Shown: one piece after another, positions 19,052 through 25,637 of the stretch
Layout: each line of letters starts with the position of its first letter
How positions within the stretch are numbered: the first letter of the stretch is position 1
DNA from: a virus
Direction: 5' to 3' (one strand)
DNA length: 25,637 bases
Virus record (IMG/VR): IMGVR_UViG_3300044634_003261
Coordinates: 1 to 25,637 of that record
Notes under the pieces: generated by a model
What the model was told of the DNA's origin: nothing
What the model saw: only the letters and a program-made list of their open reading frames with translations
Databases searched by the model: none
Translations under genes and position numbers: made by a program

Positions 19052-19511
19052 GGAGCCTAAAGCCCCTAAAGTTCTAAGCGCCTCTGCTAAGGCTAAAAAG
19101 GTATACTATGTAAGTCCAGCAGACTTTACTGCCGAGCTTAAGAAGTACTATGAGACTGATGTCATTACTAATGAACTTGCCCTTATGATTAAAAATATTG
19201 CATACGGCTTAGCACATGCATCTAATTTTATTAATTATACCTTTAAAGAAGACGCCATTGGTGATTCTTTGATTAACATGTTTAACGCACTTAAACAAAA
19301 GAAGTACCGCTTTGATAGAGGCAATAATCCTTTTTCATACTTTAACTCGATCTCTTTTAATTGTTGGCGTAGTCGTATTAAAAAAGAAAAGCGTATGAGA
19401 GATACGCTTGCAGCTTATCAAGAAGAAGTATATAGTGTTATTGGGCCAGGGGTTGGAGTTGAAGACCCTGTGAATCCGGCTGTTACATACAAAAGCAATG
19501 AAAATTATTAA
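18966..19511 (+). CDS. gp55-like late sigma factor
   Basis: T4 gp55 directs host RNA polymerase to TATAAATA late promoters. Residues 53-142 match it: DFTAELKKYYETD, NELALMIKNIAYGLAHASNFINY (T4: [23 protein letters not shown]), FKEDAIGDSLINMFNALKQ (T4: WKQEMIADGIEASIKGLHN), and NPFSYFNSISFNCWRSRIKKEKR (T4: [23 protein letters not shown]). The 181-residue length is close to T4 (185), but 1-52 is a Lys/Pro-rich extension. The start lies inside uvsW; 18966 or the ATG at 19002 are the only candidates, giving an 86- or 50-base overlap. The C-terminus VTYKSNENY lacks the hydrophobic clamp-binding tail of T4 gp55 (SLDFLYE), so coupling to the sliding clamp may differ. Confidence 0.85.
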   Translation: MAENTSTNAKNSMTLKKSKSATRLSPKPKEPKAPKVLSASAKAKKVYYVSPADFTAELKKYYETDVITNELALMIKNIAYGLAHASNFINYTFKEDAIGDSLINMFNALKQKKYRFDRGNNPFSYFNSISFNCWRSRIKKEKRMRDTLAAYQEEVYSVIGPGVGVEDPVNPAVTYKSNENY

Positions 19512-20550
19512 TTCAGAAGTAGGGATCTTTTCAGATCCACATTACGGAGTACATCGTAATAGTGAAACTTGGCATAAAATTGCACTTGAACATGCTAAGT
19601 GGGCTGCTGAACAATTTCGCCAAAGAGGCATTAAAGATATAATTATACCCGGAGACATATTCCATGATCGAAACGATATTGCTGTTAATACTCTTCATAA
19701 TACTACCGATATTTTTGATTGTCTGCGCGAGTTTAATATTATCATTACTGTGGGCAATCATGACGCTTTTTATAAAGATAAGTCTGATATTAATTCAATT
19801 TCTATTCTCAGAGGCTGGTCTAATATTAGTGTTGTTGACACTCTTATGGTGGTTGACACGCAAGGCAAAAAAATAGCTTTCTGCCCGTGGGGTCAAGATG
19901 TAGAAGCAGTTCCAAAATGTGATATTATTTTTGGTCATTTTGAAATTAATAGCTTTAAGATGAACAGCTTTAAGATCTGTACTAACGGACTCAAGGCCTC
20001 TGACTTAACAAGTCGCGCACCTCTCACTATTACCGGACACTTTCATCACCGAGAAGAAAGAAAGTACGACGATGGTACTATTCTTTATGTAGGGTGTCCG
20101 TACCAGCAAGATTGGGGTGACTATGGTACCACTAAAGGCTTATACATATTAGATCTAGATACTCTTAAATACGAGTTTATCGAGAATATTATATCCCCGC
20201 GTTATAATAAAATTAGATATTCTGATATTGCTAACGGCACTTATACTGCTGAATCTCTTCGAGGGTTTATTAAAGGCAATATAGTTAAGTTTTTTATTGA
20301 CAAACAGCTAGAACCTAACGTAGTTGACTCAATTATTAGGAAGCTTGTCTCTATTAAGCCAGCTGAATTTACAATAGAGTATGACTACACAGAGTTATCT
20401 AAAATAAATGCTGAAGAAGCTAATTCTAAAGATTTTAATGTTAGTGTAGAGAATTCTATATCTGAATTTATTGATTTACTTGATGTTAAGTATAAGGATA
20501 AAGTAAAGACTTACGTAACTGAGTTATACCACAAATCTACAAACGCATGA
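19498..20550 (+). CDS. gp47-like recombination nuclease subunit (Mre11/SbcD family)
   Basis: T4 gp47 and gp46 form the Mre11-Rad50-type complex that resects DNA ends for recombination. The phosphoesterase motifs are all visible: FSDPHYG (D13, H15), IPGDIFHDR at 50-58, VGNHDAF at 85-91, and ITGHFHHREE with its metal histidines. The capping region follows to residue 350. T4 gp47 is 339 residues, so length is normal. The start at 19498 overlaps the sigma-factor gene by 14 bases. The partner gp46 (Rad50-like ATPase) does not follow; the next genes are glycosyltransferases, so gp46 must lie elsewhere. Confidence 0.93.
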   Translation: MKIINSEVGIFSDPHYGVHRNSETWHKIALEHAKWAAEQFRQRGIKDIIIPGDIFHDRNDIAVNTLHNTTDIFDCLREFNIIITVGNHDAFYKDKSDINSISILRGWSNISVVDTLMVVDTQGKKIAFCPWGQDVEAVPKCDIIFGHFEINSFKMNSFKICTNGLKASDLTSRAPLTITGHFHHREERKYDDGTILYVGCPYQQDWGDYGTTKGLYILDLDTLKYEFIENIISPRYNKIRYSDIANGTYTAESLRGFIKGNIVKFFIDKQLEPNVVDSIIRKLVSIKPAEFTIEYDYTELSKINAEEANSKDFNVSVENSISEFIDLLDVKYKDKVKTYVTELYHKSTNA

Positions 20551-21353
20551 AAATTGGAGCTGCTATAATTGCCTGTGATCGGGTTGAATACACTAAACAA
20601 TGTGTTGCTAGCCTTATGGCTAATAAAGGACCTCTTGATGAGATTGTTCTGATTAATGATGGTCTTAAATTACCAGAAGGAATTATACCAGAAGGTATTC
20701 ATGTAATCGAAAACAGACCACCTTATCAAACGGTAGGTAAAGCTAAGAATAAAGCTCTTAAATATCTTATAAATGCAGGCTGTGACCATATTTTCTTAAT
20801 TGAAAATGATATCATTATTAAATCTTCTGATGTATGGAAGAAATATATTGATGCTGCTCAAGGGTCTGGTATTACGCATTTGAATTTTGGTTATCATGGC
20901 CCGGCTAACAGAACACCAGACTACAAGAAACCTAACCCTAGATATATTGTAGAGTATCCAAACAATATTAAAATAGCTTTAAATGCTCATAGTGTTGGTG
21001 CATTTTCGTATTTTAATCCTATCTATATTAAAAAAGCCGGGGTACATGATGAATACTTTAAGAATGCCTGGGAGCATGTAGAACTTTGTCAACGCGGTAT
21101 TAAAGCTAATTTGTTACCAGCGTTCTGGTGGTTTCCAGATGTTGAAGGTAGCGATGAGCTGTTAACGGAGATTCCAGGCTCTATTCAGAACAGTTCTATT
21201 ACTCATACCGAGACTTGGACTACTAATATGAAGAAAGGTGCAGATTATTATAGAAAGCAACATGGCGTATCTGCTATAGAAAATCCTGATACACCCTTAG
21301 ACGTAGTACTTTCAAGACTTAAAGGCATTTATTTAACTTGTAAAGGGGTATGA
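20547..21353 (+). CDS. family 2-like glycosyltransferase
   Basis: A 268-residue GT-A glycosyltransferase, first of the rightward glycan cluster. The N-terminus KIGAAIIACDRVEYTKQCVASL is the standard nucleotide-binding opening; VLINDGL (34-40) gives the base-contact acidic residue; FLIENDIII (83-91) has END in place of the DxD metal motif; and a central AFSYFNPIYIKKAGVHDEYF and AWEHVELCQRG match the acceptor-side ED motif region. It starts in a four-base ATGA overlap with gp47 and ends the same way with the GT11 gene, so these genes are translated as one unit. Substrate and acceptor are unknown. Confidence 0.83.
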   Translation: MKIGAAIIACDRVEYTKQCVASLMANKGPLDEIVLINDGLKLPEGIIPEGIHVIENRPPYQTVGKAKNKALKYLINAGCDHIFLIENDIIIKSSDVWKKYIDAAQGSGITHLNFGYHGPANRTPDYKKPNPRYIVEYPNNIKIALNAHSVGAFSYFNPIYIKKAGVHDEYFKNAWEHVELCQRGIKANLLPAFWWFPDVEGSDELLTEIPGSIQNSSITHTETWTTNMKKGADYYRKQHGVSAIENPDTPLDVVLSRLKGIYLTCKGV

Positions 21354-22156
21354 TTACGTTTTCCAAATTAGGTCGTCATGGTAACCTAGGAAACTCAATG
21401 TTTCAGCTGGCTGCTACTGTAGGGGCAGCTATTAAGAAAGGTTATGAGGTAAAATTACCACGTCATGAGACTTATTTTGATATACACTATAACTGTAACA
21501 ACGTATCTATTTTTGACGGTTTTGATGTAGATATACCTGTTTTAGCCCCAGAGGATCTAAAAAAAATAAAATATATTCACGAAGAGCCTCATTTTCATTA
21601 TAGTTCTAGTATAGATAATATACAAGACAATACAGATTTAACTGGTTACTATCAATCTGAACGTTACTTTAAGCATGCAAGTAAACAAATAAGAGACATA
21701 TTTAAATTTAAGCAGCAACATGTTAACTCTAGTAACGATCTTTTTGGTTATCTGGAAATAGACCCCCAAGAGACAACCTCTTTACATATACGCAGAGGGG
21801 ACTTCGTTAATAAGCAGCAGTTTCACCCTTTGCAATCATCTCAATACTTTTTTGAAGCTACTGTATCAGCGCGCTTAAAAAACGTTCTTGTCTTTTCAGA
21901 TGATATACAATGGTGTAAAGATAATATAAAGAGTAAGAATGTATATTATTCAGATTTAACTTCATGCTTTTCAGATATGAAAGCAATGTCAATGTGCCGG
22001 AACAATATTATCGTTAACAGTACGTTTGGGTGGTGGGGTGCATGGTTAAATGAGCATCCCAATAAGATTGTAATTGCCCCTAAGGTGTGGTTCGGCCCAG
22101 GCAACGCACATTTAAATTCTTCTGATGTTATACCTTCAGATTGGATAAAATTATGA
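21350..22156 (+). CDS. alpha-1,2-fucosyltransferase-like glycosyltransferase (GT11)
   Basis: GT11 enzymes transfer fucose from GDP-fucose to galactose-type acceptors in surface polysaccharides. The 268-residue protein has the N-terminal motif LGRHGNLGNSMFQLA (7-21; GT11: GGLGNQMFQYA), the GDP-sugar motif SLHIRRGDFV (144-153; HxRRGD), VFSDDIQWCK (181-190) and the C-terminal NSTFGWWGAWL at 223-233, which is the family's third motif. All core residues are present, so it is probably active. It is joined by ATGA overlaps to the genes before and after. Fucosylation is the family activity, but related sugars are possible. Confidence 0.88.
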   Translation: MITFSKLGRHGNLGNSMFQLAATVGAAIKKGYEVKLPRHETYFDIHYNCNNVSIFDGFDVDIPVLAPEDLKKIKYIHEEPHFHYSSSIDNIQDNTDLTGYYQSERYFKHASKQIRDIFKFKQQHVNSSNDLFGYLEIDPQETTSLHIRRGDFVNKQQFHPLQSSQYFFEATVSARLKNVLVFSDDIQWCKDNIKSKNVYYSDLTSCFSDMKAMSMCRNNIIVNSTFGWWGAWLNEHPNKIVIAPKVWFGPGNAHLNSSDVIPSDWIKL

Positions 22157-22959
22157 AAGAAATACATATAAGAGATTCCTCTTTTGCGCATTGCGTATAT
22201 AGCAATAACCCGATGCCACCTAAAACGTTTTCAAAACATATTAAATGGAATAGAGAATCAGGAGACCCTAAGAATACCGTATACACTGACTACCATGTAC
22301 AAGAGTGTGACGGGGGTATTGGCTGGTTGTTAGAACCACGCGAGTTAATCCCTCACGTTTATAACTATGTAGAGCAAAATACTCACAAATTTAGAGAGAT
22401 ATGGTCCCACGATACAAAGTTTATTGAAAAGGTTAACGGTACGTTTGTACCGTTTGGTGGTTGCTGGATTGACGAGCAAGACTACGCAATACACCCTAAG
22501 TGTAAAAACTTTTCTATTATAGCATCAGGTAAGAGACAATTACCTGGTCATTTGTTGAGGCATCAAATCATACAAGCTGGTGGTTCAAACATTGATGTAC
22601 TTGGTAACGGGTATAGACCTATTAAAGATAAGATTGAAGGATTGAAAGACTATAGATATCATTTTGCTATAGAGAATTGCAAGAAAGACGTATGGTTTAC
22701 CGAAAAGCTTATTGATTGCCTGGTTACTGGTACTATCCCGGTATACTGGGGGTGTCCTTCTATTTCTGCTTACTTTAACGATGAGGGGTTTATTATTTTT
22801 AATGACCTTGTGGAATTAAAAGATAAACTTAAATTATGCACCCCTGAGTACTACGAAAGCAAGTTACCGGTTATTAGAGAGAATCTTGAATTAGCAAAAA
22901 AATACCTTTTATCGGAAAATTGGATACACGAACATGAACTTTATATCTCACAGAGGTAA
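22153..22959 (+). CDS. GT10 fucosyltransferase-like protein
   Basis: GT10 enzymes are alpha-1,3/1,4-fucosyltransferases. The C-terminal half of this 268-residue protein carries the family signature: YRYHFAIENCKKDVWFTEKLIDCL (167-190; GT10: FxLxFENSxxxDYVTEKLxxxL) and TGTIPVYWGCPSI (192-204; GxxPVxxGxxxx). The N-terminal half has no detectable motif and is a divergent acceptor domain. I chose the ATG at 22153, which overlaps the GT11 stop by ATGA; a TTG four codons earlier is less likely. Its end overlaps the next start by 26 bases. Sugar specificity is inferred. Confidence 0.82.
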   Translation: MKEIHIRDSSFAHCVYSNNPMPPKTFSKHIKWNRESGDPKNTVYTDYHVQECDGGIGWLLEPRELIPHVYNYVEQNTHKFREIWSHDTKFIEKVNGTFVPFGGCWIDEQDYAIHPKCKNFSIIASGKRQLPGHLLRHQIIQAGGSNIDVLGNGYRPIKDKIEGLKDYRYHFAIENCKKDVWFTEKLIDCLVTGTIPVYWGCPSISAYFNDEGFIIFNDLVELKDKLKLCTPEYYESKLPVIRENLELAKKYLLSENWIHEHELYISQR

Positions 22960-23440
22960 TTTAACCGGTAAAGGGGACCGGGAAAATCACCCCGATCAAA
23001 TCAAACTTTGTGTAGACCAAGGTTATGAGGTAGAGATAGACGTATGGGCTATAAATGATAAGTTTTTTCTAGGTCATGATAACGCTCAATATCCTATTGA
23101 CTTTATGTTTCTATGCAACACTCCAGGGCTCTGGATACATTGTAAAAACATTGAAGCATTAAGAATTTGCAAGTTGCCATACTACAATTTAAACTGCTTT
23201 TCAATAGACAAAGACGATTTTGTAGTTACCACCCGTGGTAATATATGGTTGAGTCCTACTTATCAAGAATTTTATAAACAATCTATATGTGTTATGCCAG
23301 AGGATACGCGTTGGCACTTTTCTAAAGAACAATTAGCAGATTTTGATGGAATTTGTTCAGATAACATATATCATTATAAGAATTATGTTACTAATCTTAG
23401 ACGTAGACGGGGTACTCACGAACGGAAAGAAGTATTATGA
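22934..23440 (+). CDS. glycerophosphodiester phosphodiesterase-like protein
   Basis: A 168-residue protein that keeps the GDPD-type catalytic set: SHRGNL (H6, R7), YEVEIDVW with E34 and D36 (the GDPD ExD metal pair), and FFLGHD with H48. A barrel-like continuation follows (WIHCKNIEALRIC; MPEDTRWHFS; DFDGICSDNI). It is shorter than typical GDPDs (about 240 or more), so the barrel may be incomplete or compact. Small GDPD-like genes of this kind occur within sugar and LPS gene clusters. Here it could trim a phosphodiester-linked glycan precursor, but this is inference. The 3' end overlaps the phosphatase gene by 56 bases. Confidence 0.72.
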   Translation: MNFISHRGNLTGKGDRENHPDQIKLCVDQGYEVEIDVWAINDKFFLGHDNAQYPIDFMFLCNTPGLWIHCKNIEALRICKLPYYNLNCFSIDKDDFVVTTRGNIWLSPTYQEFYKQSICVMPEDTRWHFSKEQLADFDGICSDNIYHYKNYVTNLRRRRGTHERKEVL

Positions 23441-23912
23441 TAGTACCGGTAAAGCGGTATTAAAATCTTTTAATGACCGAGACTTTACAGCTATTAAAAA
23501 ATTTAGAGCTACAGGGTGGAATGTTGTATTCCTTTCAGGGGATCCTAATATTAACCAAAAGGTAGCTGAAAACCGCAACATACCGTTTTATACTAACCGT
23601 AAAGACGGGGTAATGAGTAATAAGGCTACGTTCATTACTCAATTCGAAAAAGAGTATAACGTCACCACTCAAGAAATGGTTTACGTTGGGGATGATATAT
23701 TTGATATCGGCATTATGAATTTAGTTAAATATAAATTTTGCCCGCAGGATTCACCTCGGGAAGTACGTAACGTATCTGACATCCGTATATTACGTAGCAA
23801 AAGCGGTGAAAATTGTTTAACTGAACTATACGAGCACCTTTTTTATATGAAGCTAGTTAAAAGTGTAACCGTAGAGGAGGTCGAAGCACTTGATCGTAAT
23901 GAAAAGTTTTGA
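23385..23912 (+). CDS. KdsC-like HAD phosphatase
   Basis: A 175-residue haloacid dehalogenase-type sugar phosphatase related to KdsC. Motif I is LDVDGVLTNG (5-14), motif II FLSGDPN (49-55), the conserved lysine is near K80, and motif IV is VGDDIFDIGIM (101-111). Like KdsC it has almost no cap domain. The ATG at 23385 gives the natural N-terminus before motif I; earlier in-frame starts would add an unlikely tail. It overlaps the GDPD-like gene by 56 bases and the kinase-like gene by 14. In the cluster it could remove a phosphate from an intermediate of nucleotide-sugar synthesis. Confidence 0.85.
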   Translation: MLLILDVDGVLTNGKKYYDSTGKAVLKSFNDRDFTAIKKFRATGWNVVFLSGDPNINQKVAENRNIPFYTNRKDGVMSNKATFITQFEKEYNVTTQEMVYVGDDIFDIGIMNLVKYKFCPQDSPREVRNVSDIRILRSKSGENCLTELYEHLFYMKLVKSVTVEEVEALDRNEKF

Positions 23913-24579
23913 TATAGCAATTTACGGTCATTTAAGCTATGACAACATTTACGAAGGTTTTAATTATAAGTCTTCGGTAGGATGTATGGGTAATGTCTGG
24001 AATCAGCTCAAGATAATAAATCCAGATCTTAAAGTAAAGCTTGAGCCTACTGACATTGGTGAGTCATTGATCTTAGCAGACGTAGAACAGTGCAAAAGAA
24101 CGAGTGTATCCCGTTTATCACTTAAAACTCAAGCACCTTCTATACATGATAGTAAAGTTAGTCACGTAATGTATATTAACGAACTATCCGATACTAGCTT
24201 TATTAAAGATCTTAAGGGTTTTGTTACTGCAGATGTGTGTAACGGCAAGTCTTTAAACTTAAACGATAAAAACTTACAATATATTGATCTTTTATTAATC
24301 TCAGATGAAGATATGTTCGTGGACATTGCCACGCTTTGTAGTGTCATTCGAGGCTCGGTATTAATGCATTATCCTACCGGTAGCACGCTTTACAAGCAAG
24401 ATTTGCATTTTACTAAACAAAACGCTACGCTTGTATCCGGAATAAACGTATTAGGTGCTGGAGACAAACTTGCTGCTTATATACTTGCAGGATTACTTGA
24501 TAGTACCAACGCTCTTCCTAAAGTAATACAGCACGCTCACAGCGCACTTACCAATTACTATATAAATGAAAAAATATAA
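23899..24579 (+). CDS. PfkB/ribokinase-like sugar kinase
   Basis: A 226-residue member of the PfkB carbohydrate kinase fold. The opening FDIAIYGHLSYDNIYEG (4-20) is the family's first strand, and GAGDKLAAYILAGLL (186-200) is the PfkB signature with the catalytic base D189. A Gly-rich VGCMGNVWNQL lies where the substrate-side GG motif usually is. It is about 70 residues shorter than typical PfkB enzymes (around 300), so the lid is reduced. The ATG at 23899 fits better than an upstream TTG. With the isomerase, phosphatase and nucleotidyltransferase around it, it resembles the kinase step in heptose-type nucleotide-sugar routes. Confidence 0.75.
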   Translation: MKSFDIAIYGHLSYDNIYEGFNYKSSVGCMGNVWNQLKIINPDLKVKLEPTDIGESLILADVEQCKRTSVSRLSLKTQAPSIHDSKVSHVMYINELSDTSFIKDLKGFVTADVCNGKSLNLNDKNLQYIDLLLISDEDMFVDIATLCSVIRGSVLMHYPTGSTLYKQDLHFTKQNATLVSGINVLGAGDKLAAYILAGLLDSTNALPKVIQHAHSALTNYYINEKI

Positions 24580-25637
24580 TCTTTTAGTACCACTTGCCGG
24601 TCGAGGTCAACGCTTTGTAGATGAAGGCTTTGTTGTTCCGAAGTATATGATTACTGCTTATGATAAGCACCTTATTGACTGGGCGTTAAGTTCTATTGAT
24701 ATATCTGAATGTAATCTTATATTTTGTTTAAGACAAGACCATATTAATAATTTCGGAGTTGATGAAATATTTCGTAAAAAGTTTGGTAATGATATTAAAA
24801 TTGTAGTAATAGATCGCATCACAGACGGTAGTGTATCTACTTGCTTATTAGCTAAAGAATACATCGATAATGAACTACCACTATACATTTACACTGTAGA
24901 TGTGCACTTTGGTCCTAAATTTAAACCAGCTGAAATGGTTAATGATGGGCTCATTCTTACATTCAAGAGTAATAATCCGGCATATAGCTACGTTAAGCTT
25001 AACGAGGAAGGATATGCTTTGCTTGCTGCTGAAAAAGAGGTAGTGAGCAGTAATGCCTGTGTTGGGGTGTACGGCTTTAAAAGTGGTAGTAAGTTTGTAG
25101 AATACGCCGAGTCAATGATTATGCACAATATGCGTACTCGTAACGAGTTTTACATTACCCCTATGTATAACTTAATGATTGAAGATGGTCTTAAGATCTC
25201 TATCAAAGAAGTAGATGAGATGTACATTATGGGTACCCCAGAAGAATATAAGTTTTTTACTACTCGAGTGTTAAATCAATTCGGTAAAGGTAAAGTGGCT
25301 CTTGCGTGCGATCATAGCGGCTACGAATTAAAAGAGCAGTGCAAAAAAATACTTGAAAGACATGGCGTGGAATACGTAGACTTAGGTTGTTTCACTAAAA
25401 AAGATTGCGATCAATTTGATTACATCTCTCAAGCTGTGCAGTTTATTAAAAACGGTACTTGTACTCACGGTATTGGTTTTTGCTGTACCGGTCAAGCAGT
25501 CAATATTGCTGCTAATAAGACTGACGGTATTAGATCGGCTTTAATTTACGATGCATATAGTGCTGAATACTCAATTAAGCACAATTGCTGTAATTTCTTT
25601 GCAATACCCGCTCGTATCACTACTCCAGAAATATTAG
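24566..25637 (+). CDS. fusion: sugar nucleotidyltransferase plus RpiB-like isomerase, cut by window edge
   Basis: One open frame with no stop, 357 complete codons to the edge. Residues 1-235 are a nucleotidyltransferase: LLVPLAGRGQRF (6-17; GxGxRF), VVPKYM (23-28; the PK motif), the metal aspartate in YTVDVHF (D112), and EVDEMYIMGTPEEY near its end. Residues 242-357 are an RpiB/LacAB-type isomerase: VALACDHSGYELKE (244-257), GIGFCCTGQAVNIAANK (302-318) with the catalytic Cys at 306, and YSAEYSIKHN and PARIT. The His that opens the sugar ring in RpiB is Tyr328 here, so the substrate is probably not ribose 5-phosphate. The two activities together could make a nucleotide sugar from a ketose or pentose phosphate. 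It overlaps the kinase gene by 14 bases. Confidence 0.85.
   Translation, partial: MKKYNLLVPLAGRGQRFVDEGFVVPKYMITAYDKHLIDWALSSIDISECNLIFCLRQDHINNFGVDEIFRKKFGNDIKIVVIDRITDGSVSTCLLAKEYIDNELPLYIYTVDVHFGPKFKPAEMVNDGLILTFKSNNPAYSYVKLNEEGYALLAAEKEVVSSNACVGVYGFKSGSKFVEYAESMIMHNMRTRNEFYITPMYNLMIEDGLKISIKEVDEMYIMGTPEEYKFFTTRVLNQFGKGKVALACDHSGYELKEQCKKILERHGVEYVDLGCFTKKDCDQFDYISQAVQFIKNGTCTHGIGFCCTGQAVNIAANKTDGIRSALIYDAYSAEYSIKHNCCNFFAIPARITTPEIL

Noticed and set aside
19664-19876. 70-codon very hydrophobic ORF in another frame inside the gp47 gene, looking like a holin
   Set aside because: It lies wholly inside a well-kept nuclease gene. Out-of-frame reading of Ile/Asn/Asp-rich codons easily gives Leu/Ile-rich peptides. 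There is no separate promoter-like motif or start signal.
1-25637. CRISPR arrays, insertion sequences or integration genes
   Set aside because: No spaced direct repeats, transposase, integrase or attachment-type repeats are visible; the only tandem repeat is the coding TPTPTI array at the left edge.

Overview
This window is a tightly packed stretch of a tailed-phage genome, best read as a distant member of the T4 superfamily (contractile-tailed, AT-rich, possibly marine). Several products can be matched by eye to T4 core proteins: gp15-like tail completion protein, gp62 clamp-loader subunit, gp31/GroES-like co-chaperonin, gp61 primase, gp4 head-completion protein, UvsY, UvsW, gp55 late sigma factor and gp47 nuclease. 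The host cannot be named from the sequence. I found no obvious Shine-Dalgarno sequence in front of the starts I checked, which would fit a host that initiates translation mostly without one.

Layout. 1-8387, leftward: a lectin-like virion protein running off the left edge, gp15-like tail protein, an XPD/DinG-like helicase, two small unknowns, co-chaperonin, gp62, a DUF366-like protein, a glycosyltransferase, two small proteins, a class II glutamine amidotransferase and QueC. 8447-9079, rightward: a candidate internal head protein. 9066-10752, leftward: ThyX and primase. 10773-11225, rightward: gp4. 11222-14546, leftward: candidate head protein, P-loop kinase, a 75-residue unknown, QueE, QueD and an unknown. 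14581-15102, rightward: a SleB-type cell wall hydrolase. 15103-17159, leftward: three more candidate head proteins, an unknown and a GIY-YIG protein. 17202 to the right edge, rightward: UvsY, UvsW, gp55, gp47, then a glycan cluster with three glycosyltransferases, a GDPD-like protein, a KdsC-like phosphatase, a PfkB-like kinase and a nucleotidyltransferase fused to an RpiB-like isomerase. The only sizeable gap is 15750-15982 (233 bases).

Three themes go beyond ordinary core genes. First, QueD, QueE, QueC and a separate glutamine amidotransferase next to QueC point to 7-deazaguanine synthesis, possibly to make preQ0 or archaeosine-type bases in phage DNA. FolE and a DpdA-type transglycosylase are not in the window, and QueD, QueE and QueC each show unusual active-site motifs. 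Second, six proteins begin with a short amphipathic segment ending in (L/I)-x-E within the first 19 residues, the pattern of T4 capsid-targeting peptides cut by the prohead protease. One of the six is the SleB hydrolase. Third, a degenerate T4-late-promoter-like octamer, N(A/G)TAA(A/G)TA, lies 4-25 bases before the starts of these and other likely late genes. The gp55-type sigma factor that would read such promoters is encoded here too.

The glycan cluster looks like a self-contained route from a sugar phosphate to a nucleotide sugar and its transfer, including two fucosyltransferase-type enzymes (GT11 and GT10). Family names come from recognising motifs by eye. No database search was run.
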